Below are positions 24,917-37,101 of a stretch of 64,000 nucleotides of DNA, in pieces; position 1 is the first letter of the stretch, and the number at the start of each line of letters is the position of its first letter. The notes beneath the pieces were generated by a model, which did no database searches, was not told the origin of the DNA, and saw only the letters and a list, made by a program, of their open reading frames with translations. The DNA is from Paramecium pentaurelia (lineage: Eukaryota > Ciliophora > Oligohymenophorea > Peniculida > Parameciidae). The DNA lies in contig CAJJDO010000113.1 of assembly GCA_905183005.1 (NCBI GenBank), positions 164,465 to 228,464 of the forward strand, written 5' to 3'. The position numbers and the translations under genes were made by a program.

Positions 24917-26125
24917 TCATTCTTTTGGTCTCTCTCTCAAATATATTGGAAATCTAGGTACATTACTTTTAGATACTCCATAATATTTATAAGTAATTGT
25001 AGAACCAATCTTTGGTGGCTTTTATCTTATATCATCTGTAAGTCCTGATCCTATATTAAATATTATTCCACTAGTATTTCTAACCTTTAGAGATCCAAGC
25101 ATTCCTTAACATCTACCTGATCCTTCTTCATGAGCTAATACTGTAGCTTCATCATCCATAAATGTTTTAACTTTCAATAATTTATCTGATCTTCTTTATT
25201 CATAACTACTTTCAGGATCTCTTAACATTAATCCTTCTCCTTCTTTATCTTAAACAGCTTCCAATTCATCTATTAAATGATCATAACCTTTGCATACAAT
25301 ATGAGGCACATAAACTATAAATTCATTTCCTTATTCACATGCCTACTTAAATCTTAAATATCTATCTTTGAATGGTAATTTTAATCCTGGAGCATCAAAA
25401 ACCATGTATTTAACTTTTCTCCAATCATCTTCAACTGGAACTTATCTTTTGGTTATTGAAACTAATTTCGAAAATTAATCTCTCTCTAACCATAATTCTC
25501 CATCTAAATATGATTTAGGCCATCCTTATACAAAAAAATCAGGAAATTATATTGGATTACCATTTCTTGAATACATCTTAGAACCTGTCCAAATCATTCT
25601 CATTCCATCTAATTTCTCACTTAAATAATATCCTTTTGGATCAATATCTTCATTCCATGTTTATGCTAACATTACTTTTCCTAAAGGTATTGTACCTTTT
25701 CCTAAATCAACAGCCGGTCCTTTAATTGCTTATTATCTTCCTCTTAAAGCATCATCAGTTATTGCAGCTATAGTATCTGGTTTTATTGATCCAGTTCTTT
25801 TAATATTATTGTTTTATTTTTATTATTACTTTATTTAGACAGGTGAATCCTTTTTTTTTGTTTATTTTTATTATTATTATTATTATTATTATTAGATTTA
25901 TTAACCTGGTTATACTTCTATATATCCTTTATTTTGTTTAATTTCAAATGCTTCTTCATAATATTTTTAACATTCTTCTTTTGATGGGAATTACTTTTCA
26001 ACTTTTTTTACATTCAATTCTTCATAATCACATAAATTTCCATATCTAATTTATAACTTTGTATCATTTTCATTGTCAATAGTTATTGACCAAAATTTAC
26101 TATCACATTACAAATACTTATTCAT
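24917..26125 (-). CDS. ATP-dependent DNA ligase with N-terminal WGR domain
   Basis: 402 residues, no intron. Residues about 10-75 form a WGR domain (KFWSITIDNENDTKLQIRYG, then QFPSKEECQKYYEEAF), which in PARPs binds DNA ends. A polyglutamine/Lys linker is encoded by TAA runs (25860-25910). The ligase nucleotidyltransferase core follows: motif I EKLDGMRM with the adenylated Lys near residue 172, SRNGNPI, LDGELW, YMVFDAP, EGLMLRDPES and LKVKTF. A small OB-type end (GMLGSLKVRN, ITYKYYGV) completes it. It is compact like viral or LigB-like minimal ligases, and WGR-ligase fusions occur in ciliates and some other protists. It probably seals breaks recognised by the WGR domain, in repair or in ciliate genome rearrangement (inference). 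Confidence 0.85.
25856..25912. repeat. ATT/TAA microsatellite encoding polyglutamine
   Basis: A run of ATT triplets on the plus strand. On the minus (coding) strand it reads TAA repeats, translated as a glutamine tract in the linker of the WGR ligase. Confidence 0.8.
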
Positions 26126-26244
26126 TTTAATATTTTGATAAATACATTATGAAAACATTTTATACTCGAAATTATTAAATTTCTGATTGAGATCTGATAA
26201 TTATATATATATTGTATTAAATTAAAAGAAATAATAATATTTAA

Positions 26245-27439
26245 TCATTATTCTTCTTAAGTGTGTTATGATGATGTTTATTATGATTAATTATTAGGTA
26301 ATTGCAATTCATAAACTTCTACTTCATTTTAATCAGAATTAGTTATCTCCTAATATATATTAATAAGATATATATTACAAATTATTATTATTCACTCTTT
26401 TTTGAATTGTACCAAAAGATCTTTACAGTTAAAAAATAAGGTAAAAAGAAATCAAAAAATTTTATTGTTGTTCCTATAAGTGCATTTATACCATTAGTCC
26501 AAATTGTGCTATTTAACTTTTCAATAAATAATGTTTTACATTAACATACCAACAAGTGAATTATCCATCTTTATTTTTATAATTAGCAATCATTGAGACA
26601 AAATAGACATTCTACATGAAATTAGCAAATGAACCAAAAAAACAAAAGATCACTAATATCCATAAAGAAGATTAATTCTTTTGAATCTATTCCTTCAATT
26701 TCATCATTGGATTATCTAATTTTTAGGCACTTAAATTTTTTGACACTTATCTGGACAATTATTTTACTTATAATATGAAAAGACCTTGCATAAAGAATCC
26801 TACTGTAGTTACTATATTAAAAAAGCTGGCTAAAATAAATTAAGTTTATCTACCAGAACATAAATCATAATCACCAACACTATTAACAACAAAGAAGTAT
26901 TAAATGTAATTCATTATGAATATTATTGTAAAAAATGAACATAATCCAATGCAAAATAATTTCGATAATTTTAGTTAAATAATTGGATCAATATCTTAAT
27001 ATGAAACATCCATTCTCATATTTAACATTCCAAGAATTATTGATTTTCTTCCGAAATAATAAATAGTATAACAAAAAAAGATGTATTAAAAGTAATACTC
27101 TGGAAAATATAATAAGGCACTTTCATAAGACCATTAATATGCTAGGTATGCTAAATATTAATATAATATCATACCACAAATATTAATAACCATTATTGAA
27201 ACAATAATCTATTTACGATTGTATCGTGTAATATCTTTATGTTTTTAATATCTTTTGAATAATACGATTGAACCTGAAATCAATATAATCCAAGCCCAAG
27301 CTATTTCTAAGATGTTCCTATTACTATTAATGAACAACACATACGTATAACAATACAAGTTTGAAGCCCCACCTTCTGATTCATCTTAAAAACATGTAAC
27401 CAGATAGTATATTCCAGGTTATTGATTATTATGTGACAT
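26245..27439 (-). CDS. seven-helix membrane protein, GPCR-like
   Basis: 378 residues with two 29-nt introns. After a short N-terminus containing ESEGGASNLYCYTYVL, about seven hydrophobic segments follow: WAWIILISGSIVLF, IVSIMVINICGMILYQYLAY, a segment near YFQYIFFCYTIYYF, LFCIGLCSFFTIIFIMNYI, FILASFFNIVTTVGFFMQGLF, LWILVIFCFFGSFANFM, and LIGTTIKFFDFFLPYFL. This spacing and the Cys in the first loops resemble ciliate seven-TM proteins distantly like cAMP receptor-type GPCRs. The C-terminus is Gln/Ser-rich and cytosolic (HTQEEQ). The ligand is unknown and no enzymatic motif is seen. Its start codon is only 23 bp from the stop of the upstream gene. Confidence 0.6.
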
Positions 27440-27462
27440 TTTATATAGAAATTAATAATAAA

Positions 27463-28275
27463 TCAAAATGTCTCTGCATCATCAATTAATTTATCTATTT
27501 TACTGATATTTTTATCATTGTATATATCATCTAATGCATTTTAAACATCTATAAACCATGTTTATTTTCTCCATATTTAAATCATTGAAATCTCTTGTTC
27601 TAATTCAAATTCCTAAAAATTTGATTCGATTATTTTTTTTTATATATCAAAATTTAATTTTTTCTGTTTGTCGAATTCTAATAACATTTTCCTGATTTCT
27701 ACAATAAAAATCTCACTTCTATTTATCAATTTATTTATCAATTGCATATTCTATCCATGTTAATTATCCATATTCTAAACAAGCATGATATCTGCATGTG
27801 TTTCAACCAATAATTTCAGAAATGGTAACATTTACTTTGTTATTTTTTACAAACTAATTTAAATATTTCATTTACTTCTAACTGGCTGATTTGAGTAGAG
27901 TATTGATCATAAATTATTTTAAATAATTTTATCATGATTTCAATTACATATCTATAAATGATTCCAATATCCTAATTATTATCAACAGTCTTATTAACAT
28001 AAGATTATCTAATTTTTCATTGAAAAAAGGATTGATAAATATCTAAGCTAAATAGAATCTGTATTATTATAATTTACTTATAATTAAAGACTAACAAAAT
28101 GTTGATAATTATAAATATTTGATTCAAAAGACTCTAATAGAAGAGGATTAAAAATATTAGTTAAATTAATAATAGATTATTTGGATATTATTATTCCAAG
28201 ATAAAATATTATTAATTTCAATTAAATGATAATGTACTAATAGAATGATTAAACCAAATATGTCAAATATTACAT
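27463..28275 (-). CDS. helical protein of unknown function
   Basis: A 240-residue model that needs introns of 35, 35 and 20 nt; with these the exon sum is in frame. The N-terminus is hydrophobic (YIIIQLKLIIFYLGIII), followed by IFNPLLLESFESNIYNYQHF, FFNEKLDNLM, ISQLEVNEIFKLQMLPFLKL and a charged helical C-terminus (EIRKMLLEFDKQKKLNF ... IDDAETF). Without the proposed splicing, TGA codons interrupt it, so the model is tentative. The alternating Leu pattern and the NPLL/LPFLKLLVETH motifs look like an armadillo or RIH-like helical repeat, but I cannot name the family. Confidence 0.45.
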
Positions 28276-29223
28276 AAAAATGAAAGATAAGTTAAATTAA
28301 TATTGAAAATATTGTAAAATATAAATTATACAAAAAAAATATAGAATATCTTCAAACATAATTAGTTCTATAGAATTAAATTAATAATATTAGTACTAAG
28401 CATAGTAATCTAATCAATATAATTTGATATAAAAGTATTTTAATAGATACCTTATATCAACAAAGATATAAACTAATATATAATCAAATAGTCTTAGAAA
28501 TTTTCAGAAATATTAATAAGATTACTTATAATAAACAATCAAATCTAATTGTGAAAAATCTATCTATGAGTTATTCAGAATTATCAACAACTGTTTAGTT
28601 ATCAAAAAACATTGATTCTTATGGTTAAACTCTCATAATTTATATAAACTAAAAATTGAATTCTCTTTTACATTCTTATTAATTCCATATTTAGTATCTG
28701 CTCAACTATGTAAACAATGATATAGCTTATAAAAGGGAGGCAATGAAAAAAATCAACAAATTTAAATAAGGCTTATTTTTTTACATCGTACATACTCTTA
28801 AAGAAGAAATAAAAATATTCTACCTTATTTGAAGATGACATTGATTAGTATTAAGTTGCAGATAATATTATTATTTTATATCCAAATTTAAGTTTCAACT
28901 AAATTTTGGGAGTAATAGTTACATGTCTTTAAACTTATTTTTTGTAAATATTTACATAAAATTTAAGATAGAATTTATGAGTTACTCTAAGTTTTGGAAG
29001 AGTTCAAACTAGCATATGAATTATATTAATAAAAATGATTGAACATTTAAGTTTTTTGATCAATATTGCATTAACTAAAATTTGTCAAAATGTAAATGTC
29101 AAAAATGATTTAAATAGGGTATTTTCCATCTATTAAATCTATTGAGATGATACTTATCCTTGTTTAAGAAAAGCGTTGAGAAATCTTAAACTTTTAAATT
29201 GATTAAATATTATATATTGTTTA
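28276..29223. other. intergenic with coding-looking but broken minus-strand frames
   Basis: Minus-strand segments near 28480-28700 translate to plausible helical sequence (NKNVKENSIFSLYKL, QCFLITKQLLIILNNSQIDF) but TGA codons interrupt them. They may be further exons of the gene at 27463-28275 or a decayed copy. The 28740-29220 part shows nothing recognisable. Confidence 0.35.
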
Positions 29224-32200
29224 ATGAAAAGTCTCACATCCAAAGATTATATAACAAAGTACACTCAAATTTTCTAAGAATCGTTGCCACTCTGTTTACA
29301 ATATAGAAAAGATAAAGAATGGCAATCTATTATAGACTTAATCTAGGATCAAATACAATAATTTGAAAAGTTGCCTAATATTATAAAATAGAAGATTGAC
29401 TAATTTACAAGAAGCTCATTGTTTTTTTTTTTGGCAGAAGCTTAATATCATTTAAAATAATCTCTTAATGCAGAAGATTTATTATTAATAGACTCGAAAG
29501 ATCAAAAAATTAATCAAATAAAAGCTAAAACCTATTATATGCTTTATAAATAATCAAACAAGATTGAACATATTGAATAGGCATTCAATTTAGCAAATGA
29601 ATATTTTGGACCTGATCATAAAATTACTTAATTATATCAATCAGAACATAATGAAAGATAAAGAAAAATTAAATTCTAACAGTTATAATCTATTCCGAAT
29701 TTTGATATTTTTAAATAAGGTCTGGAATTTCAATATTACAATCATAAAAATAAAAAAGTAACTAATAAAACAAAAGGAAAAACAATTCATTTAAGTGAAA
29801 TAGAAAAATTAACAACATAGGAATCAACTTTTGAACCTTCTAAAAAAGTTATACAAAAATTCAATGAATCTTCATTCAGAATTTCCGACAAAAAAATCAA
29901 TTTATTTGTTCCATTATAAAATTCTAATTTCAATACTAAATCAAATATTTAATTTCGTTTAAATACAAATAATAGCGAATTAAAAGGATCTTTAAAAGTT
30001 GATTCATTAATTGACAATTAGATTTCAGGTACAATGACAGAATTATTATTACCACGACCATTAACTGGTAGATAGAAACATTCTAAAAAAATTATGAAAA
30101 CATAGCCTACTCCAACTAAACATCATCATCAATAATAATCTAATTCATCTCAATAACAATTAAATAGAGGTAATATTCTTAAAAAAAGTTAAGTAAAAAT
30201 GCATTAAGTCAATTTAGTAAAAAGTAATTCAAAATAGAAAATAGAAATAAAAGAATCTTTAAATTTAAAAATTTTTGATTCAAAATCTATTTAATGTGAA
30301 ATTAGTGAAGATGATTCTGTATCTATTTATGATTAAAATAAAGGATAAAAAGAATTTGAATTTAATTTTTCACCAAGAGTAGGTCAATCTTATTATAGTC
30401 TTAATACAAGTAATGAAAGAAGTAGACATTAAATTGATTTTGAATATTTACGTAATAGAATTGATTGTTTATATGATATTTAATAAGAAGATGCATTAAG
30501 AATGATAATAAAGAATTTTAGAAATTTTGTTTAAAAATAAAAAGCTTAAAAAAAAGAAGAATTAATGAAAAAGAGTGTTGCTAAATAAAATTTTTCAAAT
30601 CTTATATTTGAATTAGGAGCTACCAAAAATATTCAAATTGAAGAAAAAATAGCTAAAATAAAATCAATACTTCATATATGTTAAGTAATTGATTAAGGAT
30701 CACTTAAAACTTGGATGATATTTTCACCAATCAAATAAATTAATGCAATAAATTGGAAGATAAGAAATATTTCATGGATTGTATTTAAAAGATTGAAAGC
30801 AAAGAAATCATAAATTCATCCTGATATTATTAAATTATATAAAGAATATCCTAAATATCATCAAATTATAGAAATTTGGAGTAATAGTATAGATGGAACT
30901 AATGCTATATTTGTGTTAACTATATAAATAGAAGTGCTTAATAGATTATATGATATTAGATTACATCTTAAAAATATTCATAATATTGCTAAAGATTTTG
31001 AGAATATATTTTCAAGTATTGAAATGGTTTCATAATTAATTCATGTTTATTTTTCATCACATGGAATTCATTATAATTAATCAATTAGATCAACTACATA
31101 GTGTATTTTAACAAAATAAACTATTTTAAGATAAGATATGTTAAAAAAAGGATGTCAAAGTATTTCAAATCATATCAATTAATTATTTATGAGTAATTTT
31201 TTGAATATGAAAACAGAAAATGGATCCAAATTCAGAAGAGTAACATTATCAGAATAAATATTAGAAAATTAGGTAGCTCTATATCAATAAATAGAAGAAA
31301 GAAGGAAAATCATAAAAAAAACATTTACACCATTTTAAATTGGAAATGGATACATAAGTCTTAAAAATTCTAAAGTTAGAAATTAAAAACTAATGAAATC
31401 ATTATCTATAGCAATTGAATTACATTCACCTGTTTTAAAATTAAAAGGAGCTTCACCTAAAAATTATTGGGCTGATCTAAGATCTCAATCATTTAAAGTG
31501 GGATTTTAAGATAAAGTTATTGAAGAGGAAGACTTAACCCCAAAATCAGGTGAATCAGTTATAATATCTCCTAAAACTCCAATTACACCACCAACTAGAA
31601 AAAAAAATAATGCATTTTCTTCAACTATGAGTTATAAAGTACTTAAAAATTCAAAATCAAAGAAAAAACTAATTGATGACTATTTCAAGAATTATCCAAA
31701 ATAGAGAGATATAATATAGAAAAAGGATATACCCATGAATCCTTATCAAAGTTAGTATGATAATTATTTATTACTATTAGGTAAAATTTATTAAGTTATT
31801 TATCTAAAAATGAAGATGGATGGACAATCAATAATTTAACTTTTACATTTAATTTTGAAAACCCTTAACAATTTGGTCATTTTATTATTACATAACATAA
31901 GGTTGGTCAATCTGAAAATGTATCAACAATATTATCTCTTATATAATTTTGCTAATTAATTAATATTAATGAAATAATAATAAAAAATCATCTAGGATAT
32001 TTTAGATCATTACCTTATATAGCAAAACTAACATTTCTTTAATAATTGCATCATTAAGAAATTTAGAATAAGAATAATTCTAAATATACTAATAATGATT
32101 ACAATTTTCCAGAATATAGATTTACAAAGAAATTATAAAGAAAATCTTTAGTTACAGATTCTAATTAAATTAATAAAGATCATTTTTATATCTTTTTTTA

Positions 32201-34318
32201 TAAACCTCCAAATTAATTCAGAGTATTATTTAGAATTAAATAATCAATTTATTAAAGAAATGATATTTTTGAACTTTTTGTTTATAAAATTTCATAACCT
32301 AGATTTATTAGAATATTAAATTAATCTAGTTTAACCAAATTACAAGATCTATTTAGAAAAATAATCCATTAATAAAGTAGACCAACTATTGGAAGTTTTC
32401 AATAAATATAAAGAGTTTTAAATTATTATCTCTTAAAAGATTATAAGGCAAATGGTAGATGTTGGTAAATAGGGTTTTAGAATTCTTAATAATAAATATT
32501 TAATTATGAATTAAAATCATGTTTAATTACAGATGTTTATATTGTTATATTAAAACATCTTGTAGCAAATGAATAAAGTTATATCAAAAATTTATTAAGA
32601 ACTTATTGTAAAGTAACTAAATTTTAGTTAGTATCAAAATTAGATAATTTTACAGGTATTAATCTTATATATTTTACTGAATATGCAATGGCTTAAAATT
32701 TAATCATATTGGAGATATAAATATATCCTTTTGAAAAAAGACTATCTTCATATAAAACATATCTTAACCATAATGATTTGAAGAACTTTGGTATTTAATA
32801 TCAAAATTTGGAGGAAAAGGCATTGTTATTAAAAAATAAATTGAGTCTTTGTTATAATCGAAATCAACAACAAGTTCATTTATCAGTAAATTCTGAATTT
32901 AATTATGTTAGTTAATTAAATGAAAATCTAAAAGCAGATTATACAGCTAATCTATTTATTAAATAGAAATAAGTAATTAAACTGATATTTTAAAAAGTTA
33001 AAAAGTTTAATTCACACTTTCTAATTTTCTCTTTATTTTATAATACTTTTAATAATGAAATTCTAATATAGATTTACATTCCAAAATTATGTAAATTATT
33101 TAGAAGTGTTTTGTCATAATATGATTTCAATAATTTACATTTATCAAAATTAGAAAAAATAATACCTGGTAATATCTTAGATAATTTTGATTAATGTTTT
33201 AATTAAATTCCATAAAGATACAATTCATTTGTTACTTATATGAAAGAAAAAGAATGCATTAATGTAGATGAATAATTTTCAATAAAATCCAGATTTAGTG
33301 AAAGATCTGCTGTTTCTTCCATCAGTTTATAAAAGTATAAAGATTAATATGAAAAACTTTAATAAAATCCAACTTAATTAAAATAAGAATAGACTTCATT
33401 AAAATTATAAACCAAAAATTTATTGCAATCAGAATGTAAAAAAATTCCATCAAAATTGCATTTTAGTAAATAAAAGAATCCTCAAAGAGTTTCACATGAA
33501 ATTTAATGTAAGATTATTATTAATATTAATAAATTATTTAGACTTTAAAGAGAGATTCAGCATAAAGCCATCAGTAACAAAATTTGATAATCTATATGAC
33601 AGTGGGAAATTATAGAAGATTTTAGAAGATGCAGTTGTATCTACTAATTTAATTTATAAATATTTTCTATGTTATGTAATAATAGTTTCATAATATTTAT
33701 ATAGTTTTGGGAATAAATGATTGATGAATGCAATATAATCATGACCAATTATAATAAATATATTTTGTAAATGGATTCTTATAGAGGAATATTGAGGCAA
33801 TTAGGGTTAGACTTATAATTGTATATTGTAGAGTAACAAGAAGAGTTTTTATTGATGATGATTATTAAGCTGAAATATTTTTTGAATAATAACAAGTAGA
33901 ATATGGCTCAATGTTTGAAAAATATAGTTCTGTAACATTGAAAGAATCACAAAGTACAAGTATTTACTTTTCATATAAATAATTAAATGCATCTGCAACT
34001 AAAACAATTAATCTAAAATGTTAATTTCGTCAATGTATTTATAATTATTCAAAAGTAATAAATTTTAATATAATTATCTAGTTTAATCAAGTTTCTTATA
34101 ATACTGCATTAAAAATACTGAAATAAAGTAGTGATTATATAACAAATTAAATAAAATAAAAGAAGAAATTGATAGAATTTTAAAAATTAGAATTGAAAAG
34201 TATAACAGCTCTTAGAACAAATAAAAAGAGTATCAATTTAGAAACATATATTAATAAGTATAATTTTATATTTAATATAGTCATTCAAAATATAAATTTA
34301 TATATTAATGTAGATTGA
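29224..34318 (+). CDS. large ciliate protein of unknown function (about 1656 aa)
   Basis: The start at 29224 gives MKSLTSKDYITKY. Four introns (35, 34, 29 and 26 nt, the last near 33809-33834) keep the frame open to TGA 34318. Residues 1-150 are helical and TPR-like (AEAQYHLKQSLNAEDLL, IEQAFNLANEYFGPDHK, where EYFGPDH resembles kinesin-light-chain TPRs). A long Ser/Gln/Lys-rich linker carries LPRPLTGRQKHSKK and HHHQQQ, then a helical middle (YDIRLHLKNIHNIAKDFENIF) and a mixed C-terminal half. No enzymatic motif is seen. The size and TPR-like start suggest a scaffold, perhaps cytoskeletal. The 3' end is uncertain: a 23-nt intron near 34260 could extend it to TGA 34563. Confidence 0.6.
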
Positions 34319-34632
34319 TGATGAATGTGATAGTGACTATTTTATATAAAAATAACAGATTTTATTTTTATTTGGAGGATTGTAAAAAGTAAGTTGATTT
34401 CTTAATAAAAATGTCTATTAAATCAGTGTAAGAAAATATTCCCCATATATTTTAATTGTTAAGATGTTAAAAAGAATTTACTATAGGATAAAGATTATTT
34501 TCAGCTTATAAAAATTACTTAATTATTAAGGCTTATGAAAACTTATTTAGAATCAACAATTGAAAAATATATATATATAATTTAGTTAAATAATATAGAT
34601 AATCTTATTGTAATAAGGAATATTTTAATCTA

Positions 34633-35621
34633 TCAATAATTAGATAATATATTTGAACCTTTCTTTGATTCTGGAATTTTCTTTCTTTATTTAATGAAAT
34701 CAAGAGACAACATAGTAGATGGTAATTACTTTTTAATTTTATTAATTTCATCTTATTTATCATATGTTAAAAATTCTAATGATGTTTTATGTTTTTCTTT
34801 TCTTTTAGTTTCTCTAACTGTAATATTATTATTATTAAAAATTCCTTATTTTTTATTATCAAATTCATTTTATTTAGGTGTTGATAATAAACTTACACTA
34901 TAAGGATGTTTTTTTTCATTATTTTCTAATTAATTTTATTTAGTATGATTTCCAATTTGATTTTCACTTCCTTTCTTAATACAAGATTTTTCGAATGAAA
35001 TTTCATCAATAGCATTAATAGTATTTTCATTAAATTTGGGAGAGTTTAAATTATCTTATTGAATAGAGGATATTATAGATGATTGTTAACGAAGTCCTAA
35101 ATTAAATTAGATTACTTATTAAGATTCTGAATAACACGGTTATGTTTGACATGATCTATGATTAATTTTTAATTGTTGATCATAAAATTGTGTTTAAGAT
35201 TCAATTTTACTTTTAATTGGTGAAACAACTTCTTTTATAATCTTATTAATTTTTTCAGCATTTTTTTCATTTGATTGATATTAATTATCATATTTTTAAT
35301 ATAATTCTTAATCCTAAAAATGTTTAACGATAAACTTCAAAGTAATTTTAAGTATTTTCTCATAATCAGATTTTTCTAATAAGTCTAATAAAAAGTATTC
35401 AGAAATAAAATATTTAAAAAATTGAGGAGGTTTAATCTATATTAATTGATGACAATATTTTCTAATTTTGAAATTTGTATTTTGATGAGAAATGAATTCA
35501 TGATTCTTTGTAGAACTATTTGTTTTTATTCTATTCTTGATTATCAATAAGCAAATACATTTATGTGTTTCATTTCATCTCGAATATTGATCAACTCGTT
35601 CACTAAATGTTTTTATCTCAT
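34633..35621 (-). CDS. polar protein of unknown function (321 aa)
   Basis: One 23-nt intron separates MRQKHLVNELINIRDEMKHIN from NRIKTNSSTKNHEF. A helical segment follows (PPQFFKYFISEYFLLDLLEKSDYEKIL), then a coiled region (EKNAEKINKIIKEVV) and a long Asn/Ser/Lys-rich, probably disordered tail ending SKKGSNILSNY. No domain is recognised. The gene is divergent from the next one, with only 23 bp between the two start codons. Confidence 0.6.
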
Positions 35622-35644
35622 ATTTATTTAATTAAATTTCTTAA
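35622..35644. promoter_or_regulatory. 23-bp divergent intergenic region
   Basis: This is the only DNA between the start codons of two divergently transcribed genes (minus-strand ATG at 35619-35621, plus-strand ATG at 35645). If both starts are right, 5' UTRs and promoter elements must overlap or lie inside coding sequence. Confidence 0.5.
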
Positions 35645-37076
35645 ATGATCTAATAGTTGAGAACATCCAGCACAGTTTAATCTTCAAGAGACTAAAATTC
35701 AGTAATAATCCTTCATAAAATTAAAGCCTAAATAGTCCTATTCTCATTTTAGAAAAGTCTTAAAAACTAGATAAAAGTTTCCTACTAGCAGATCTCAACA
35801 TCTAAGATCTGAACCTGCCAAGACTCCAAAATCTTCCAATCAAAAAATTACTCAATTATTTTAGATGACTTCAAGACATGAAAAAGAAAAACCTATTGAA
35901 GAAATCAAATAAGTTCATTCTCCAAATTTTTACAATTTGTGTAGTCTACCCTATAAAAATTATAAATATGAAAAACCACCTGGAAATGCAACTGTTTAAG
36001 AGTTTTTAGAATAAGCATGTCGACTTGGATAAAAAACTGGTAGATGGGATAAGTAATCTTTAATAGATAAATTTAATCCTGATAAGTAATATTGTTCAGA
36101 TATATATTAATTAGCATTTAAATTAAAAGATCTACTTATACTAGTGATCATTTAATTAAATCAAGAAAAGTTTAAGGACCTGCAAGTTGTTTAGAAACTA
36201 TTTATGTTGCAAAATTATAATTAGAATTGGAGGATAATTAAAATGAAGAATTATAACATAAAGTAAATGAAATAGAAGAGACTCTAAAAGAAGGTGTTAA
36301 ATATGATAAAACTAAATGTGCATCTTAATAATATATTTTAAATAGATGGACAAGGTAATAAGTTTCTTAAGACAAATTATGTTTAAAAAATGATAAACTA
36401 CCTTAATTTGCATATTAAAAGTATGTTATTGATTAATCAATTAATAAAGTTGTAAAATCATCTTCCTAATATACAACTTAAGAATAGAACTCTATTACAT
36501 AATTACCTGAAAAGATCTCCTTTTTTAAATTTGATTTCAAATAAAAAAACTTTTAAAAACAATTGTATCATAATAAAGGACAAACTGTTGCTTTACTCAA
36601 ATAAAACTATCCTTATCTTCAAAAACCTATCATAGGAGATAGAATATTATTGAGTTTTGATATTGTCTCTTCTTCAGAAAATATTCCTTATAAAACATTT
36701 TGTACATTTTTATAAGTATATGAAAACAAAAAGATAAGAGTAATAGAAGGAGCAATAGATACAGTTACAAATAATATTATTGTGAGTTAAATCTTAAAAG
36801 TAATTAAAATATTCAAATTAGTTTTTTGTACTCGATTTATAAGAAATTATTACTTCCTTAGAATTCTGTAATTTGATACGCATTCTATGTCAATAATTAA
36901 ATGAAAAACACCCAACTATTAAACCAATTTATTCATAATTAATTTAAAATTATAAATATTACCAAATCATTAGTGAAGACTTATCATAACCTTTCAATAG
37001 TTCACAATTTAAGTTTATTTATTTAACCAATGAAATGAATATAGATGATATTATCGATTTAATAACATTAATCTGA
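35645..37076 (+). CDS. protein of unknown function (451 aa)
   Basis: Introns of 25, 29 and 22 nt restore one frame from ATG 35645 to TGA 37076. The N-terminal third is basic and Ser/Thr/Pro-rich (AKTPKSSNQ), and the middle has YNLCSLPYKNYKYEKPPGNAT, a TGRWDKQ segment and a helical part (QHKVNEIEETLKEGVKYDK). The C-terminal half looks folded, with beta-like stretches (PIIGDRILLSFDIVS, KIRVIEGAIDTVTNNI) and a helix (EIITSLEFCNLIRILCQQL). I recognise no family. It shares its promoter region with the gene at 34633-35621 and converges with the alveolin-like gene (25 bp between stop codons). Confidence 0.6.
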
Positions 37077-37101
37077 TCAAAATTAATACTTTAATCATAA
37101 T

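Noticed and set aside
33728..34318. Independent gene starting at ATG 33728
   Set aside because: A 26-nt intron near 33809-33834 links this frame to the large gene starting at 29224, and the total exon length is then divisible by three.
34694..34903. Plus-strand hydrophobic frame of about 70 codons
   Set aside because: It is antisense to the better-supported minus-strand gene at 34633-35621, whose Asn/Ser/Lys-rich composition and open frame are gene-like.
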